A stretch of DNA of 52,171 bases from an uncultured Erysipelotrichaceae bacterium (GCA_902786275.1 CADACC010000008.1:1-52171); one strand, 5' to 3'. Counted from the stretch's first letter, positions 15,681-24,132 are shown. Notes: generated by a model not told the origin, from the letters alone. Made by a program: numbers and translations.

Positions 15681-15802
15681 TACAAGTGATGACGAGACCT
15701 GGAAATCTCCGAGCTATATAACAAAGAGTGATTCTTCTAAGAATAAGTAGGGTGGAACCGCGGATTATACATTCGTCCCTATAGTATTTTTAGAAGTTTT
15801 TT
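15681..15802 (+). promoter_or_regulatory. T-box riboswitch upstream of glyS, unusually short
   Basis: The T-box core AGGGTGGAACCGCG lies at 15749-15762. TAGGG (15748-15752) pairs with CCCTA (15777-15781) to form the antiterminator. TGGA in the bulge fits tRNA-Gly with discriminator U. Upstream, GAGA/TCTC (15694-15709) closes an 8-base loop holding GGA (15701-15703), a possible Gly specifier. Stem III is ATTCTT/AAGAAT (15731-15744). A 12-bp helix CTTCTAAGAATA (15734-15745) / TATTTTTAGAAG (15785-15796) followed by six T could be the terminator, enclosing the T-box instead of competing with its 3' arm. Confidence 0.85.
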
Positions 15803-15826
15803 CTTTATATGAAAGGAATTGATATT

Positions 15827-17206
15827 ATGAATAATTTAACAATGGAAGAAATCGTAAATTATGCAAAACAATATGGATTTATATTTCAAGGAAGTGAAAT
15901 CTATGGTGGCTTAGCTAATTCATGGGATTACGGACCTTTAGGAACACTTTTAAAAGAGAATATAAGAAATGCTTGGAAGCAAAAATTTGTTCAAGAAAAT
16001 AAATATAATTATGGACTAGATGCTGCAATTATAATGAATCCAAAAGTATGGGTTGCATCAGGACATGTTGCATCTTTTGCAGATCCGCTAATTGATTGTA
16101 AAAAATGTAAAGCAAGACATCGTGCTGATAAATTAATTGAAGATTTTACTAAAGGTGAAGTTACAGCTGATGGATGGAGCAATGAAGAAATTGAAAATTA
16201 TATTTCAAAGAATAATATTGTTTGTCCTGTATGTGGTAAACTTGACTATACTCCAATTAGAAAATTTAATCTTTTATTTGAAACAAGTATTGGTGTAACA
16301 GATGATACTAAAAATACAGTTTACTTAAGAGGTGAAACAGCTCAAGGTATTTTTACAAACTTTAAAAATGTTGAAAGAAGTATGAGAGCTAAAGTTCCTT
16401 TTGGTATAGCACAAACTGGTAAAGCATTTAGAAATGAAATTACTCCAGGAAACTTTATTTTTAGGACAAGAGAATTCGAACAAATGGAACTTGAATTCTT
16501 CTGTAAACCTGGAACTGACCTAGAGTGGTTTGGATACTGGAAAAATTATTGTATGGACTTTTTAAGAACATTAGGTCTTGATAGTGAAAAACTAAGAATG
16601 AGAGATCATTCAAAAGAAGAACTTGCTTTTTATAGTAAAGCAACAACAGACATCGAATATTTATTCCCAATGGGTTGGGGTGAATTATGGGGTATTGCTG
16701 ATAGAACTGATTATGATTTAGGCGTACATCAAGAAGCATCAAGTCAAGATTTAAGATATCTAGATCCTGAAACTAATGAAAAATACTTACCATATGTTAT
16801 TGAACCATCTGTTGGTCTTGATAGACTTCTTCTAGCTATTTTATCTAATTCTTATACTTTAGAAGAAGTAGGAGAAAATGATACACGTGTTGTACTTAAA
16901 ATTAATCCTGCACTAGCTCCAGTTAAAGTAACAATTCTACCATTAATTAAAAAAGTTCATGGTGAAAAAGCAACAGAAATATATTCAGAATTATGCCGTA
17001 AATTTAGTGCATCTTATGACGAAGCAGGATCTATTGGTAAAAGATACAGAAGAGCAGATGCTGTTGGAACTCCGCTTTGTGTAACAGTAGATGATAACAC
17101 TATTAATAATGGAACAGTCACTATAAGAAATAGAGACACAATGGAACAAGAAACAATCAAAATAGAAGAACTTGAAGACTATATTGTAAAGATTACTACA
17201 TTATAG
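15827..17206 (+). CDS. glyS: Glycyl-tRNA synthetase (single-chain, dimeric type)
   Basis: A class II synthetase charging tRNA-Gly. 459 residues from the ATG at 15827, chosen because GAAAGGA lies just upstream. GSEIYGGLANSWDYGPLG marks the eukaryote/archaeal-like alpha2 form rather than the bacterial alpha2beta2 (GlyQ/GlyS) form used by B. subtilis at this locus. Motif 2 is FRNEITPGNFIFRTREFEQM; motif 3 is PYVIEPSVGLDRLLLAIL; the C-terminal anticodon-binding domain runs from about 365. Zinc-type CxxC pairs (CKKCKA, CPVCGK) are present. Controlled by the upstream T-box. Confidence 0.96.
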   Translation: MNNLTMEEIVNYAKQYGFIFQGSEIYGGLANSWDYGPLGTLLKENIRNAWKQKFVQENKYNYGLDAAIIMNPKVWVASGHVASFADPLIDCKKCKARHRADKLIEDFTKGEVTADGWSNEEIENYISKNNIVCPVCGKLDYTPIRKFNLLFETSIGVTDDTKNTVYLRGETAQGIFTNFKNVERSMRAKVPFGIAQTGKAFRNEITPGNFIFRTREFEQMELEFFCKPGTDLEWFGYWKNYCMDFLRTLGLDSEKLRMRDHSKEELAFYSKATTDIEYLFPMGWGELWGIADRTDYDLGVHQEASSQDLRYLDPETNEKYLPYVIEPSVGLDRLLLAILSNSYTLEEVGENDTRVVLKINPALAPVKVTILPLIKKVHGEKATEIYSELCRKFSASYDEAGSIGKRYRRADAVGTPLCVTVDDNTINNGTVTIRNRDTMEQETIKIEELEDYIVKITTL

Positions 17207-17216
17207 TCTTTTTTTT
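17175..17216 (+). terminator. Terminator overlapping the 3' end of glyS
   Basis: AAGACTATA (17175-17183) pairs with TATAGTCTT (17202-17210), then a T-run. The left arm lies within the last codons of glyS. Confidence 0.75.
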
Positions 17217-17228
17217 ATATTTAATATG

Positions 17229-17257
17229 TTGAAAAGTTCATTTTTCTTTGATAAAAT
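17229..17257 (+). promoter_or_regulatory. Sigma-A-type promoter of sepF-divIVA
   Basis: TTGAAA at 17229-17234, a 17-base spacer, and TAAAAT at 17252-17257. Confidence 0.65.
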
Positions 17258-17289
17258 TATTTGTAGTATAGCATAGGAGGAATGCGATT

Positions 17290-17709
17290 ATGGCATTAAA
17301 GAAATTTAAAAAATTATTCGTTGCAGATGATGAAGAAGATATAAATGATAATGGAGAAGACGATTTTTATTCAGTTTCTAAAGAAGATGCAGTAAAAGAA
17401 GCTGATAAAACTGGTAATAAAATGATTCTACTAGAACCACGTGCTTATTCTGAAAGTCAACAAATTGCTGATCATTTAAAATCAAGAAATAGTGTTGTAG
17501 TTAACCTAAAAAGAGTAACATCCGATCAAGCAAAAAGAATTATTGACTTCTTAAGTGGTTGTATTTATGCAATTGGTGGTACAATGCAAAAAATAGGTGT
17601 TGGTATTTATCTATGTACACCTAAAAACGTTAATGTTCAAGGTAAAATATCTGATGATTCTGAAAAAGCAAAATCAAAAGATGACGATTATGAATGGGAA
17701 AATAATTAA
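17290..17709 (+). CDS. sepF: Cell division protein SepF
   Basis: An FtsZ-bundling protein that also tethers the Z-ring to the membrane. 139 residues: a short amphipathic N-terminus, an acidic linker, then the SepF core (about 50-125) with LLEPRAYSESQQIADHLKSR, NLKRVTSDQAKRIIDFLSG and IGGTMQKIGVGIYLCTP. AGGAGG lies upstream of the ATG. The order sepF-divIVA is conserved in Firmicutes. Confidence 0.94.
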   Translation: MALKKFKKLFVADDEEDINDNGEDDFYSVSKEDAVKEADKTGNKMILLEPRAYSESQQIADHLKSRNSVVVNLKRVTSDQAKRIIDFLSGCIYAIGGTMQKIGVGIYLCTPKNVNVQGKISDDSEKAKSKDDDYEWENN

Positions 17710-17741
17710 TATTTAATAAATTTATAAATTAAGGAAGCTTG

Positions 17742-18176
17742 GTGATAAGCGTGGAAAAGTTTAATAATTCGCTTATGGGATACGACAAAGCTCAAGTAAA
17801 TGCATTTGTTAGTGAAGTAACAAAAGAATATGAAAATATGCTTAATAAATTAAAAGAAAAAGATGCAAATATACAAGAGCTACAAAAACAATTATCCAAA
17901 TATGAAAATCTAGAATCAACTTTAAATAAAACAATTCTTGCTGCAGAAGAAGTATCAAATAATATGAGAAGTGTTGCAAGAAGTGAATCTAAAAGTATTT
18001 TAGATGAAGCAAGAAAAAATGCATCAAGAATATTAAATGATGCATTAATGAAAGCAGAAAAAGCACAAAGTGATGCTGACATGCTTAAAAGAAGAATTAT
18101 TAATTTTAAACGTCGTTTCCGTCAAGCCGTTGAAAGTGAACTTGATGTAATTGATAGTATTGATGAAAACTATTAA
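17742..18176 (+). CDS. divIVA: DivIVA family septum-site/polar protein
   Basis: About 144 residues. The N-terminal membrane-curvature domain (FNNSLMGYDKAQVNAFVSEV) is followed by a long coiled coil (about 25-135) rich in Lys, Glu and Ala. DivIVA proteins mark poles and septa and help orient division and forespore chromosomes. Start uncertain: GTG at 17742 has AAGGA 6 bases upstream, and GTG at 17751 has GGTGAT 4 bases upstream. The end is convergent with sigK, directly abutting its stop. Confidence 0.88.
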   Translation: MISVEKFNNSLMGYDKAQVNAFVSEVTKEYENMLNKLKEKDANIQELQKQLSKYENLESTLNKTILAAEEVSNNMRSVARSESKSILDEARKNASRILNDALMKAEKAQSDADMLKRRIINFKRRFRQAVESELDVIDSIDENY

Positions 18177-18872
18177 TTAAAGCACTGATTTATTGTTAAG
18201 AAAAGAGCGAAGAATTTTAGTAAGCGCTCTTTTTTCTATTCTTGAAACATAACTTCGTGAAATACCTAATTCCTTTGCAATACTTTTTTGGGTTTGTTCT
18301 TTTTGATTAAATAAACCATATCTCTTTATAATTATTTGTTTTTCTCGAAAACTTAAATCAACCAAGTATTTCTTTAAATCTTTTATGTTGTCCTTTTCAT
18401 GAAGTATTTCAATGATATCACGATTCTTATCAGGCATTATATCAATTAGATTTACTTCATTACCATCTTTATCAAATCCAATTGCATCATTTAAACTAAC
18501 TACGTTATTATTCTTTTTATTAGATCTAAAATACATCAAGATTTCGTTTTCTATGCATCTAGCCGCATATGTTGTAATTTTAGTATCTTTACTTAAATTA
18601 TAACTATCTATAGCTTTAATTAAACCTATAGTACCAATAGAAATTAAATCATCTTGTATATCATCATCATTTGTATATTTTTTTACAATATGAGCAACAA
18701 GCCTAAGATTTCTTTCAATTAATGTATTTCTAGCATTTTTATCACCTTGAAGCATTGCATCAATTGCTTTTTTCTCATCCTCGGGTGAAAGAGGTGATAG
18801 AAATGAAGTGTTTGAATAACTACCAACTGTAAGCAAAATATCCTTGATTATATTAATTAAATTTAACAGCAA
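18177..18872 (-). CDS. sigK: Sporulation sigma factor SigK
   Basis: The late mother-cell sigma factor. 231 residues with a hydrophobic pro-region at the N-terminus (LLNLINIIKDILLTVGSYSN), which must be cut off for activity in known SigK proteins. LSPLSPEDEKKAIDAMLQGD, LVAHIVKKY, DLISIGTIGLIKAIDSYN, TYAARCIENEILMYFRS (region 2) and GISRSYVSRIEKRAL (region 4) match SigK better than SigE. The gene is continuous, with no skin-like element splitting it. The start is TTG at 18872 with GGAG 10 bases upstream. Confidence 0.93.
   Translation of the reverse strand: MLLNLINIIKDILLTVGSYSNTSFLSPLSPEDEKKAIDAMLQGDKNARNTLIERNLRLVAHIVKKYTNDDDIQDDLISIGTIGLIKAIDSYNLSKDTKITTYAARCIENEILMYFRSNKKNNNVVSLNDAIGFDKDGNEVNLIDIMPDKNRDIIEILHEKDNIKDLKKYLVDLSFREKQIIIKRYGLFNQKEQTQKSIAKELGISRSYVSRIEKRALTKILRSFLNNKSVL
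18201..18235 (+). terminator. Terminator for sepF-divIVA lying inside the 3' end of sigK
   Basis: AAAAGAGCG (18201-18209) pairs with CGCTCTTTTTT (18225-18235) and continues into T, so it works on the plus strand. The bases also encode the C-terminus of SigK on the minus strand. Confidence 0.7.
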
Positions 18873-18900
18873 ATTATTTCAACTCCTATATTAAAATCTA

Positions 18901-18928
18901 TTTTTATGATTATATAAATATGATATAA
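18901..18928 (-). promoter_or_regulatory. Weak candidate sigma-E promoter of sigK
   Basis: On the minus strand TTATATC (18928-18922), a 13-base spacer and CATAAAAA (18908-18901). The -35 box has two mismatches and the -10 box two to the sigma-E consensus. In B. subtilis sigK is transcribed by sigma-E with SpoIIID. The region also carries a plus-strand TATAAT (18924-18929) that may serve yqeG. Confidence 0.3.
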
Positions 18929-18945
18929 TTAAGTAGGTGATTGAA

Positions 18946-19464
18946 ATGGATATTTTCGTTCCGGATGTATATCAAAAAAGTATCTTTGATATAAATTATA
19001 AAAAATTAAAAAAATCAGGTATTAAGTGTCTTTTATTTGATTTAGATAACACATTAGTTCCATATACAACAAAGGAACCAACTAAAAAAATTAAGGATTT
19101 ATTTGCTGAATTAGGTGAGGATTTTAAGGTTATTATAATGTCTAATAGTGGAAAAAATCGTCTTCGTCCATTTAAGGAAAAATTAAATGTTGATGTTGCA
19201 TATAATTCTCATAAACCTTTAAAGGGAAAATACAAAAAAATCCTTGAAATATATAAATATAAACCCGAAGAGATTGCTTGTATTGGAGATCAGTTAATGA
19301 CTGATGTTTTTGGTGGGAACCGTATGGGTCTTACAACTATTTTTGTAAATAGAATAGGACCAATTGAGCCAATAACTACTAGGTTTAATCGTATATGGGA
19401 AAGAAAACTAATCAAGCATTTTAATAAAAAAGGTTTTTTAATAGCAGGGGAATACTATGATTAA
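18946..19464 (+). CDS. yqeG: YqeG family HAD-type phosphatase
   Basis: 172 residues, HAD superfamily subclass IIIA. Motif I is LLFDLDNTLVPY (nucleophile Asp and acid Asp), motif II IIMSNSG, motif III with Lys in HKPLKGK, motif IV IGDQLMTDVFGGNRMG. Some homologues act as phosphatidylglycerophosphatases; the substrate here is not shown. The ATG at 18946 follows AGGTGAT. It overlaps yqeH by 8 bases, the conserved yqeG-yqeH order. Confidence 0.92.
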   Translation: MDIFVPDVYQKSIFDINYKKLKKSGIKCLLFDLDNTLVPYTTKEPTKKIKDLFAELGEDFKVIIMSNSGKNRLRPFKEKLNVDVAYNSHKPLKGKYKKILEIYKYKPEEIACIGDQLMTDVFGGNRMGLTTIFVNRIGPIEPITTRFNRIWERKLIKHFNKKGFLIAGEYYD

Positions 19465-20401
19465 AAAGTGTTTAGGTTGTGGATCAACTCTTCAATATAG
19501 TGATGAATCTCTTCCTGGATACACTCCAAAAAAAGATTCCAAGATTTGTCAAAGATGTTTTAAACTAAAAAACTATAATGAAAAAGTTATGACTAAGCTT
19601 AGTTATGATAATGATGACATTATTAATATTTTAAATGAAAAAGCTGATAGAGTTTTCTTTATTACGGATTTTATAAGTTTATCTAAAAAAGTAATAGATT
19701 TATTTAATAAAATAAATAAAGAAAAATATCTTGTTATTAATAAAACAGACTTTATTCCTAAAAGCATAAATAAAGAAAAATATGTGGCATGGATTAAAGA
19801 CGAATACCAAGTAAAAGAAAATATTATCTTATTAAGTGCTATAAAAAAATATAATTTAAATGAATTAAATAATAGGGTAAAAGAATGTAAAAACAGTTAC
19901 ATTTGTGGATATACAAATTCAGGTAAAAGCACAATTATTAATGAACTTTGTAATCTTAATGGTAAAACAAGTAATATTTTATCAAGTCTTATGCCAAATA
20001 CTACTCTAGATGTAATTAAAGTAAGTTTGGATAAGGAAAACTGGATATATGATACACCTGGATTTATAATTGAAACAGATTTTAATGAAGATTGTTATCC
20101 AAAAAATTATTTAAAACCAATAACAATTCAAACAAAAGAAAATGACATAATAAATATAAATAATATGTTTTATATTGAAACAGATGAAATAGTTAATAGT
20201 TTTACTTTTTATGTCAGTGATAAATTAAATATTAAAAAAGAATATAAATATAATCGATCTGATGATTATAAAGAATATAGCGTTAATGATAATTCTGAAC
20301 TATATTTAGAAAACATTGGCTTTATAAATATAAAAAAGAAGGCAAAAATTAAAATATACTTATTTAATGGTTATACAGAAGTACGCCATTCAAGTTTTTA
20401 G
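19457..20401 (+). CDS. yqeH: YqeH, circularly permuted GTPase for 30S assembly
   Basis: 314 residues. An N-terminal zinc finger (CLGCGSTLQY, then ICQRCFKL) precedes a GTPase domain whose motifs come in permuted order: G4 NKTDFIP, G5-like LLSAIKK, then G1 GYTNSGKST and G3 DTPG. The C-terminal RNA-binding domain is shorter than in B. subtilis YqeH (about 366 residues). Followed 12 bases later by mutL. Confidence 0.93.
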   Translation: MIKKCLGCGSTLQYSDESLPGYTPKKDSKICQRCFKLKNYNEKVMTKLSYDNDDIINILNEKADRVFFITDFISLSKKVIDLFNKINKEKYLVINKTDFIPKSINKEKYVAWIKDEYQVKENIILLSAIKKYNLNELNNRVKECKNSYICGYTNSGKSTIINELCNLNGKTSNILSSLMPNTTLDVIKVSLDKENWIYDTPGFIIETDFNEDCYPKNYLKPITIQTKENDIININNMFYIETDEIVNSFTFYVSDKLNIKKEYKYNRSDDYKEYSVNDNSELYLENIGFINIKKKAKIKIYLFNGYTEVRHSSF

Positions 20402-20413
20402 AAAGGATTAATT

Positions 20414-22186
20414 ATGAGCAGTATCAAAGTTATGAGTGAAAACCTAGCTAATAAAATAGCTGCAGGAGAAGTTATTGAAAAATGTGCATCAATTGTAAAA
20501 GAATTAGTTGAAAACTCAATTGATGCTGCATCTACTAAGATTATTATTAATCTATATGATGGTGGACTTAACAAAATAAAAGTTACCGATAATGGTAAAG
20601 GAATGGATAAAGATGATGCTCTTCTTTGTTTTCAAAGACATGCAACTAGCAAACTTTACCGAGATGATGATTTGTTTTTTATAAGTACACTTGGTTTTAG
20701 AGGTGAAGCACTTCCATCAATTGCTAGTGTATCTGAAGTTGTACTTAGAACAACTCATAACGATGAGGGATATTTAGTTCATATTAAAGGTGGAGAAATA
20801 TTAGAAAAGAAAAGCTGTGAAGCAACTCCTGGTACATCAATAGAAGTATCAAATATTTTCTATAATACTCCTGCCAGATTAAAGTATCTAAAAAGTGAAT
20901 CTACTGAGCTTTCAAATTGTACTAATTATATTGAACGTCTATCACTATCTATGCCTAAAATTTCTTTTGAACTATACAACAATGATAAGAATATTATTAG
21001 AACTAGTGGAAGCGGTAATTTAGCAAAAGTTATTCATGAACTATATGGCTCGACTATATCATCAAGACTTTTACCATTTAATGTATCATCTGATGATTTT
21101 GATATAAATGGATTTATTTGTAAACCTGATATATTAAAAGCAACAAGATCACACATGATAACATTCGTAAATAATAGAATGGTAAAAAATAATGATTTAA
21201 ATAGAGCAATTAATGATGGATATTTTTTACATAAACCTGATAATAAATATCCAGTTGTATTTTTAAATATTTATACAGATCCAACTCTTGTTGATGTTAA
21301 TATTCATCCAACTAAACAAGATATAAAAATAAGTAAAATTTTTGAATTATGTGATTTAATTTCTACTAACATAAAAGCAGTGTTAGAAAAGAGTTTATTA
21401 GTTCCTGAAATAAACCTTGAAACTCATGAAGAAGAGGGAACGGTTGTAGTAAATAGTGACTTTATAAATACTAGAAATAATTTTGAAGTAGTTAGTGATT
21501 CAAGTAACGAAGAAGAATCTAGTGTTGATCAAATTACTTTTGATTTTGCAAATAATGATTCTTCTGAAGTTGAAGAAATTCAAAAGAATGATGAGTTAAA
21601 AAAACTTCATCTAGAACCAATAGGTTCAATTCATGGCACATTTATTGTCGCCCAAAATGAAGAGGGAATGTACTTAATTGATCAGCATGCTGCTCATGAA
21701 AGAATAAATTATGAAAAGGTTAAAAAAGCTCTTGCTGATAATAAAATAACTACAATGTCAATGTTATTTCCAATTTCAATAGAACTATCACCAAGTGAAT
21801 TTATTTCACTTAAAGATAATATAGAGTTAATTACTAATCTTGGATTTATTGTTGAGGATTTTGGTATTAATACAATAATATTTAAAGAAACTCCAACATG
21901 GCTTGGAGAAGGTCATGAAGAAGAAGTAATTCGCAAAATGGTGGATTTAATAATAGGTGAAAAAAAGATAATTGATAAAGTTAAATTTAATGAAAATTTA
22001 ATTAGAACTATTGCATGTAAAATGAGTATTAAAGGTAACACATATATTACTCTTGAACAGATGAACGCTTTAATAGAAGAATTATTTGAAACAGATAATC
22101 CATATAATTGTGCTCATGGAAGACCAACCATAATTAAATTTTCATCTTATGATTTAGACAAAATGTTTAAAAGGGCAATGACATAA
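20414..22186 (+). CDS. mutL: DNA mismatch repair protein MutL
   Basis: 590 residues. N-terminal GHKL ATPase: IAAGEVIEKCASIVKELVEN (catalytic Glu), then DNGKGM and GFRGEALPSIASV. After an acidic linker (about 345-395) the C-terminal dimerisation/endonuclease domain holds the metal motif DQHAAHERINYE and CAHGRPTI, so this MutL should nick DNA, as expected where MutH is absent. mutS is not in the window. AAAGGATT precedes the ATG. Confidence 0.96.
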   Translation: MSSIKVMSENLANKIAAGEVIEKCASIVKELVENSIDAASTKIIINLYDGGLNKIKVTDNGKGMDKDDALLCFQRHATSKLYRDDDLFFISTLGFRGEALPSIASVSEVVLRTTHNDEGYLVHIKGGEILEKKSCEATPGTSIEVSNIFYNTPARLKYLKSESTELSNCTNYIERLSLSMPKISFELYNNDKNIIRTSGSGNLAKVIHELYGSTISSRLLPFNVSSDDFDINGFICKPDILKATRSHMITFVNNRMVKNNDLNRAINDGYFLHKPDNKYPVVFLNIYTDPTLVDVNIHPTKQDIKISKIFELCDLISTNIKAVLEKSLLVPEINLETHEEEGTVVVNSDFINTRNNFEVVSDSSNEEESSVDQITFDFANNDSSEVEEIQKNDELKKLHLEPIGSIHGTFIVAQNEEGMYLIDQHAAHERINYEKVKKALADNKITTMSMLFPISIELSPSEFISLKDNIELITNLGFIVEDFGINTIIFKETPTWLGEGHEEEVIRKMVDLIIGEKKIIDKVKFNENLIRTIACKMSIKGNTYITLEQMNALIEELFETDNPYNCAHGRPTIIKFSSYDLDKMFKRAMT

Positions 22187-22216
22187 AAAAATCAACCAGA
22201 TTATGGTTGATTTTTT
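22186..22216. terminator. Bidirectional terminator between mutL and the ABC exporter gene
   Basis: AAAAATCAACC and GGTTGATTTTT form an 11-bp stem around AGATTAT, with A/T runs on both sides. Confidence 0.87.
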
Positions 22217-23931
22217 AATTCAAGTTCGTATAACTCTTTATAGTTTTTATTTCTTTGAAGAAGTTCTTCATGTGTACCTTCATCTTTGATAACTCCATCT
22301 TCCATAAATAATATTTTGTCACTATTAATTACGGTAGAGAATCGATGAGCAATAATTAATATTGTGTATTCACGTTTCATATTATCGATTGCTTTTTGTA
22401 TTTCATCTTGTGTTTCATTATCAAGAGCACTTGTTGCTTCATCAAATAATATAATCTCAGTTTTTTGAATTAAAGCTCTTGCAATAGCAAGTCTTTGTCT
22501 TTGACCACCAGAAAGTGTAATGCCACCTTCACCAACAATAGTATTATATTTATCTGGAAGGCTCATAATAAAGTCATGTAGATTTGCCATCTTGCAAGCA
22601 TTTATCATATCTTGTTTTGTTGCTTTAGGAGCAACAATTTTTAAATTATCATAAATACTTAAATTAAATATATATGGACTTTGATTAATAATTGTCATGT
22701 TACCACGAATTGATTTTTCAGTTAATTCATTAATGTTTATTCCGTCAATTAATATTTCACCTTTATCAATATCATAAAGTTTAGCAAGTAGGTTAAAGAT
22801 TGTTGTTTTACCAGAACCAGATTTACCCACAAAAGCAACAGTTGTATTAGCTTTAACTTTAAATGATACATCTTTTAATACAGGTATATTCTTTTTATAA
22901 GAAAATTTAACATGTTTAAATTCAAAATCTCCATGTGCTTTTTTTAGAACTTTATTACCAAATGATTCACGTTCATATTTATCTCCTTCAATAATATCAA
23001 GAACTCTTGTTGATGATAATTCAAAGTCTTTTAATACCTCCTGTAAAGATGAATATGCATTAAATAAGTTATAGATTCTATCTTTATATAGATAGATAGT
23101 AACAAATGCTGTTATAGATATTAAATTATTTTTAAGTAAATATACACCTGATAATAGTAAAAATAGATTAAGTAAATCATGAATAGTTCCAGTGATTAAA
23201 TCATATTTTCTTAAAACTTTACGGCCATCATAATTAACTTTATTTTTATATTTTAATCTTTTATCAGCTTCATCTAAAAATGATTTATTAGCATTTAGAA
23301 CTTTAATGTCTCTGATTCCTCGAATCATTTCACAAATAAAACTTGTGCTTTTTTCATTTGCTTTTCTTCTTTTTTTATCAAATTCAAACCATTTTTTAAT
23401 TCTAATGTTTTTAAATATGAAGATTATTACTGCTCCGAATAATAAATATAAGAATAATAGTTTATTCAAAAAGAATATTGTGATAATTACACCAAAGTTA
23501 GAAATGATTTCTGATAAATGTTCAACTACAATTGGAATGCAGTCGGCAATTTTTCCACAGTCATTATTAACTCTTTCAATTATTACACCACTTGGTAAAT
23601 TGTCTAAGTTTTTATTCTTTATATTAAGCAGGGAAGATAATGACTTAAGTTGTAATACTTTAAGTGATTCTCTAAAATAAACACCTAATGAAATATTTGA
23701 TACATACTTAGTAATATTTCTCATTACTTCAAAGAAAAGTATTATAAATGATGCATTAATAAGTTCATTAAATAATGAGTTATTAATATATACGATTTGT
23801 TTTGCTGTAAATAGTGGAACCACAACACTTATTAGTGTTACAAATGGAATACATATAATGTAAAAGAATAAATATCTATTATATTCTTTTGCATATTTGT
23901 ATATTTTTTTTATATTTTGTAGTGTTTTAAT
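22201..23931 (-). CDS. ABC exporter (membrane-ATPase fusion), probable ATT start
   Basis: A half-transporter of the MsbA/MdlB/BmrA type: six membrane helices (about residues 20-330) and an ATPase domain with Walker A GKSGSGKTT, signature LSGGQRQRLAIARAL, Walker B LFDEATSALD and H-loop AHRFST. Substrate unknown. The first standard start codon (GTG at 23823) would cut off helix 1. The frame is open to 23959, and the missing N-terminus reads IKTLQNIKKIYKYAKEYNRY plus a hydrophobic helix. A strong GGGAGGG ribosome site lies 7 bases before an ATT at 23931-23929, the likely start, giving about 576 residues. Confidence 0.88.
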   Translation of the reverse strand: MKTLQNIKKIYKYAKEYNRYLFFYIICIPFVTLISVVVPLFTAKQIVYINNSLFNELINASFIILFFEVMRNITKYVSNISLGVYFRESLKVLQLKSLSSLLNIKNKNLDNLPSGVIIERVNNDCGKIADCIPIVVEHLSEIISNFGVIITIFFLNKLLFLYLLFGAVIIFIFKNIRIKKWFEFDKKRRKANEKSTSFICEMIRGIRDIKVLNANKSFLDEADKRLKYKNKVNYDGRKVLRKYDLITGTIHDLLNLFLLLSGVYLLKNNLISITAFVTIYLYKDRIYNLFNAYSSLQEVLKDFELSSTRVLDIIEGDKYERESFGNKVLKKAHGDFEFKHVKFSYKKNIPVLKDVSFKVKANTTVAFVGKSGSGKTTIFNLLAKLYDIDKGEILIDGININELTEKSIRGNMTIINQSPYIFNLSIYDNLKIVAPKATKQDMINACKMANLHDFIMSLPDKYNTIVGEGGITLSGGQRQRLAIARALIQKTEIILFDEATSALDNETQDEIQKAIDNMKREYTILIIAHRFSTVINSDKILFMEDGVIKDEGTHEELLQRNKNYKELYELELKNQP

Positions 23932-24040
23932 TCTAAATCCCTCCCTTTTTGCAAATTAAAACATAATGTTTTGACTAGTATTTAAAGTAAAAATAATTTT
24001 GCATATTAAATATATAATATAAGTATATATATTGCAAGTC

Positions 24041-24069
24041 TTGTTTTTAGCGATTTAGTATGTTATAAT
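24041..24069 (+). promoter_or_regulatory. Sigma-A-type promoter upstream of miaA
   Basis: TTGTTT at 24041-24046, a 17-base spacer, and TATAAT at 24064-24069. The predicted transcript start is near 24076, giving a short leader. Confidence 0.65.
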
Positions 24070-24091
24070 TTAGATGTAAATTGAAAAAGAT

Positions 24092-24116
24092 GACTAGTTA
24101 AATCTAGTCTTTTTTT
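24092..24116 (+). promoter_or_regulatory. Leader hairpin with T-run (possible attenuator) before miaA
   Basis: GACTAG (24092-24097) and CTAGTC (24104-24109) form a stem followed by seven T. The hairpin lies between the promoter and miaA, about 20 bases into the predicted transcript, so it would end transcription before the gene unless bypassed. A tiny frame, ATG ACT AGT TAA, overlaps the left arm. Confidence 0.55.
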
Positions 24117-24132
24117 ATAGGATGTGACTTTT

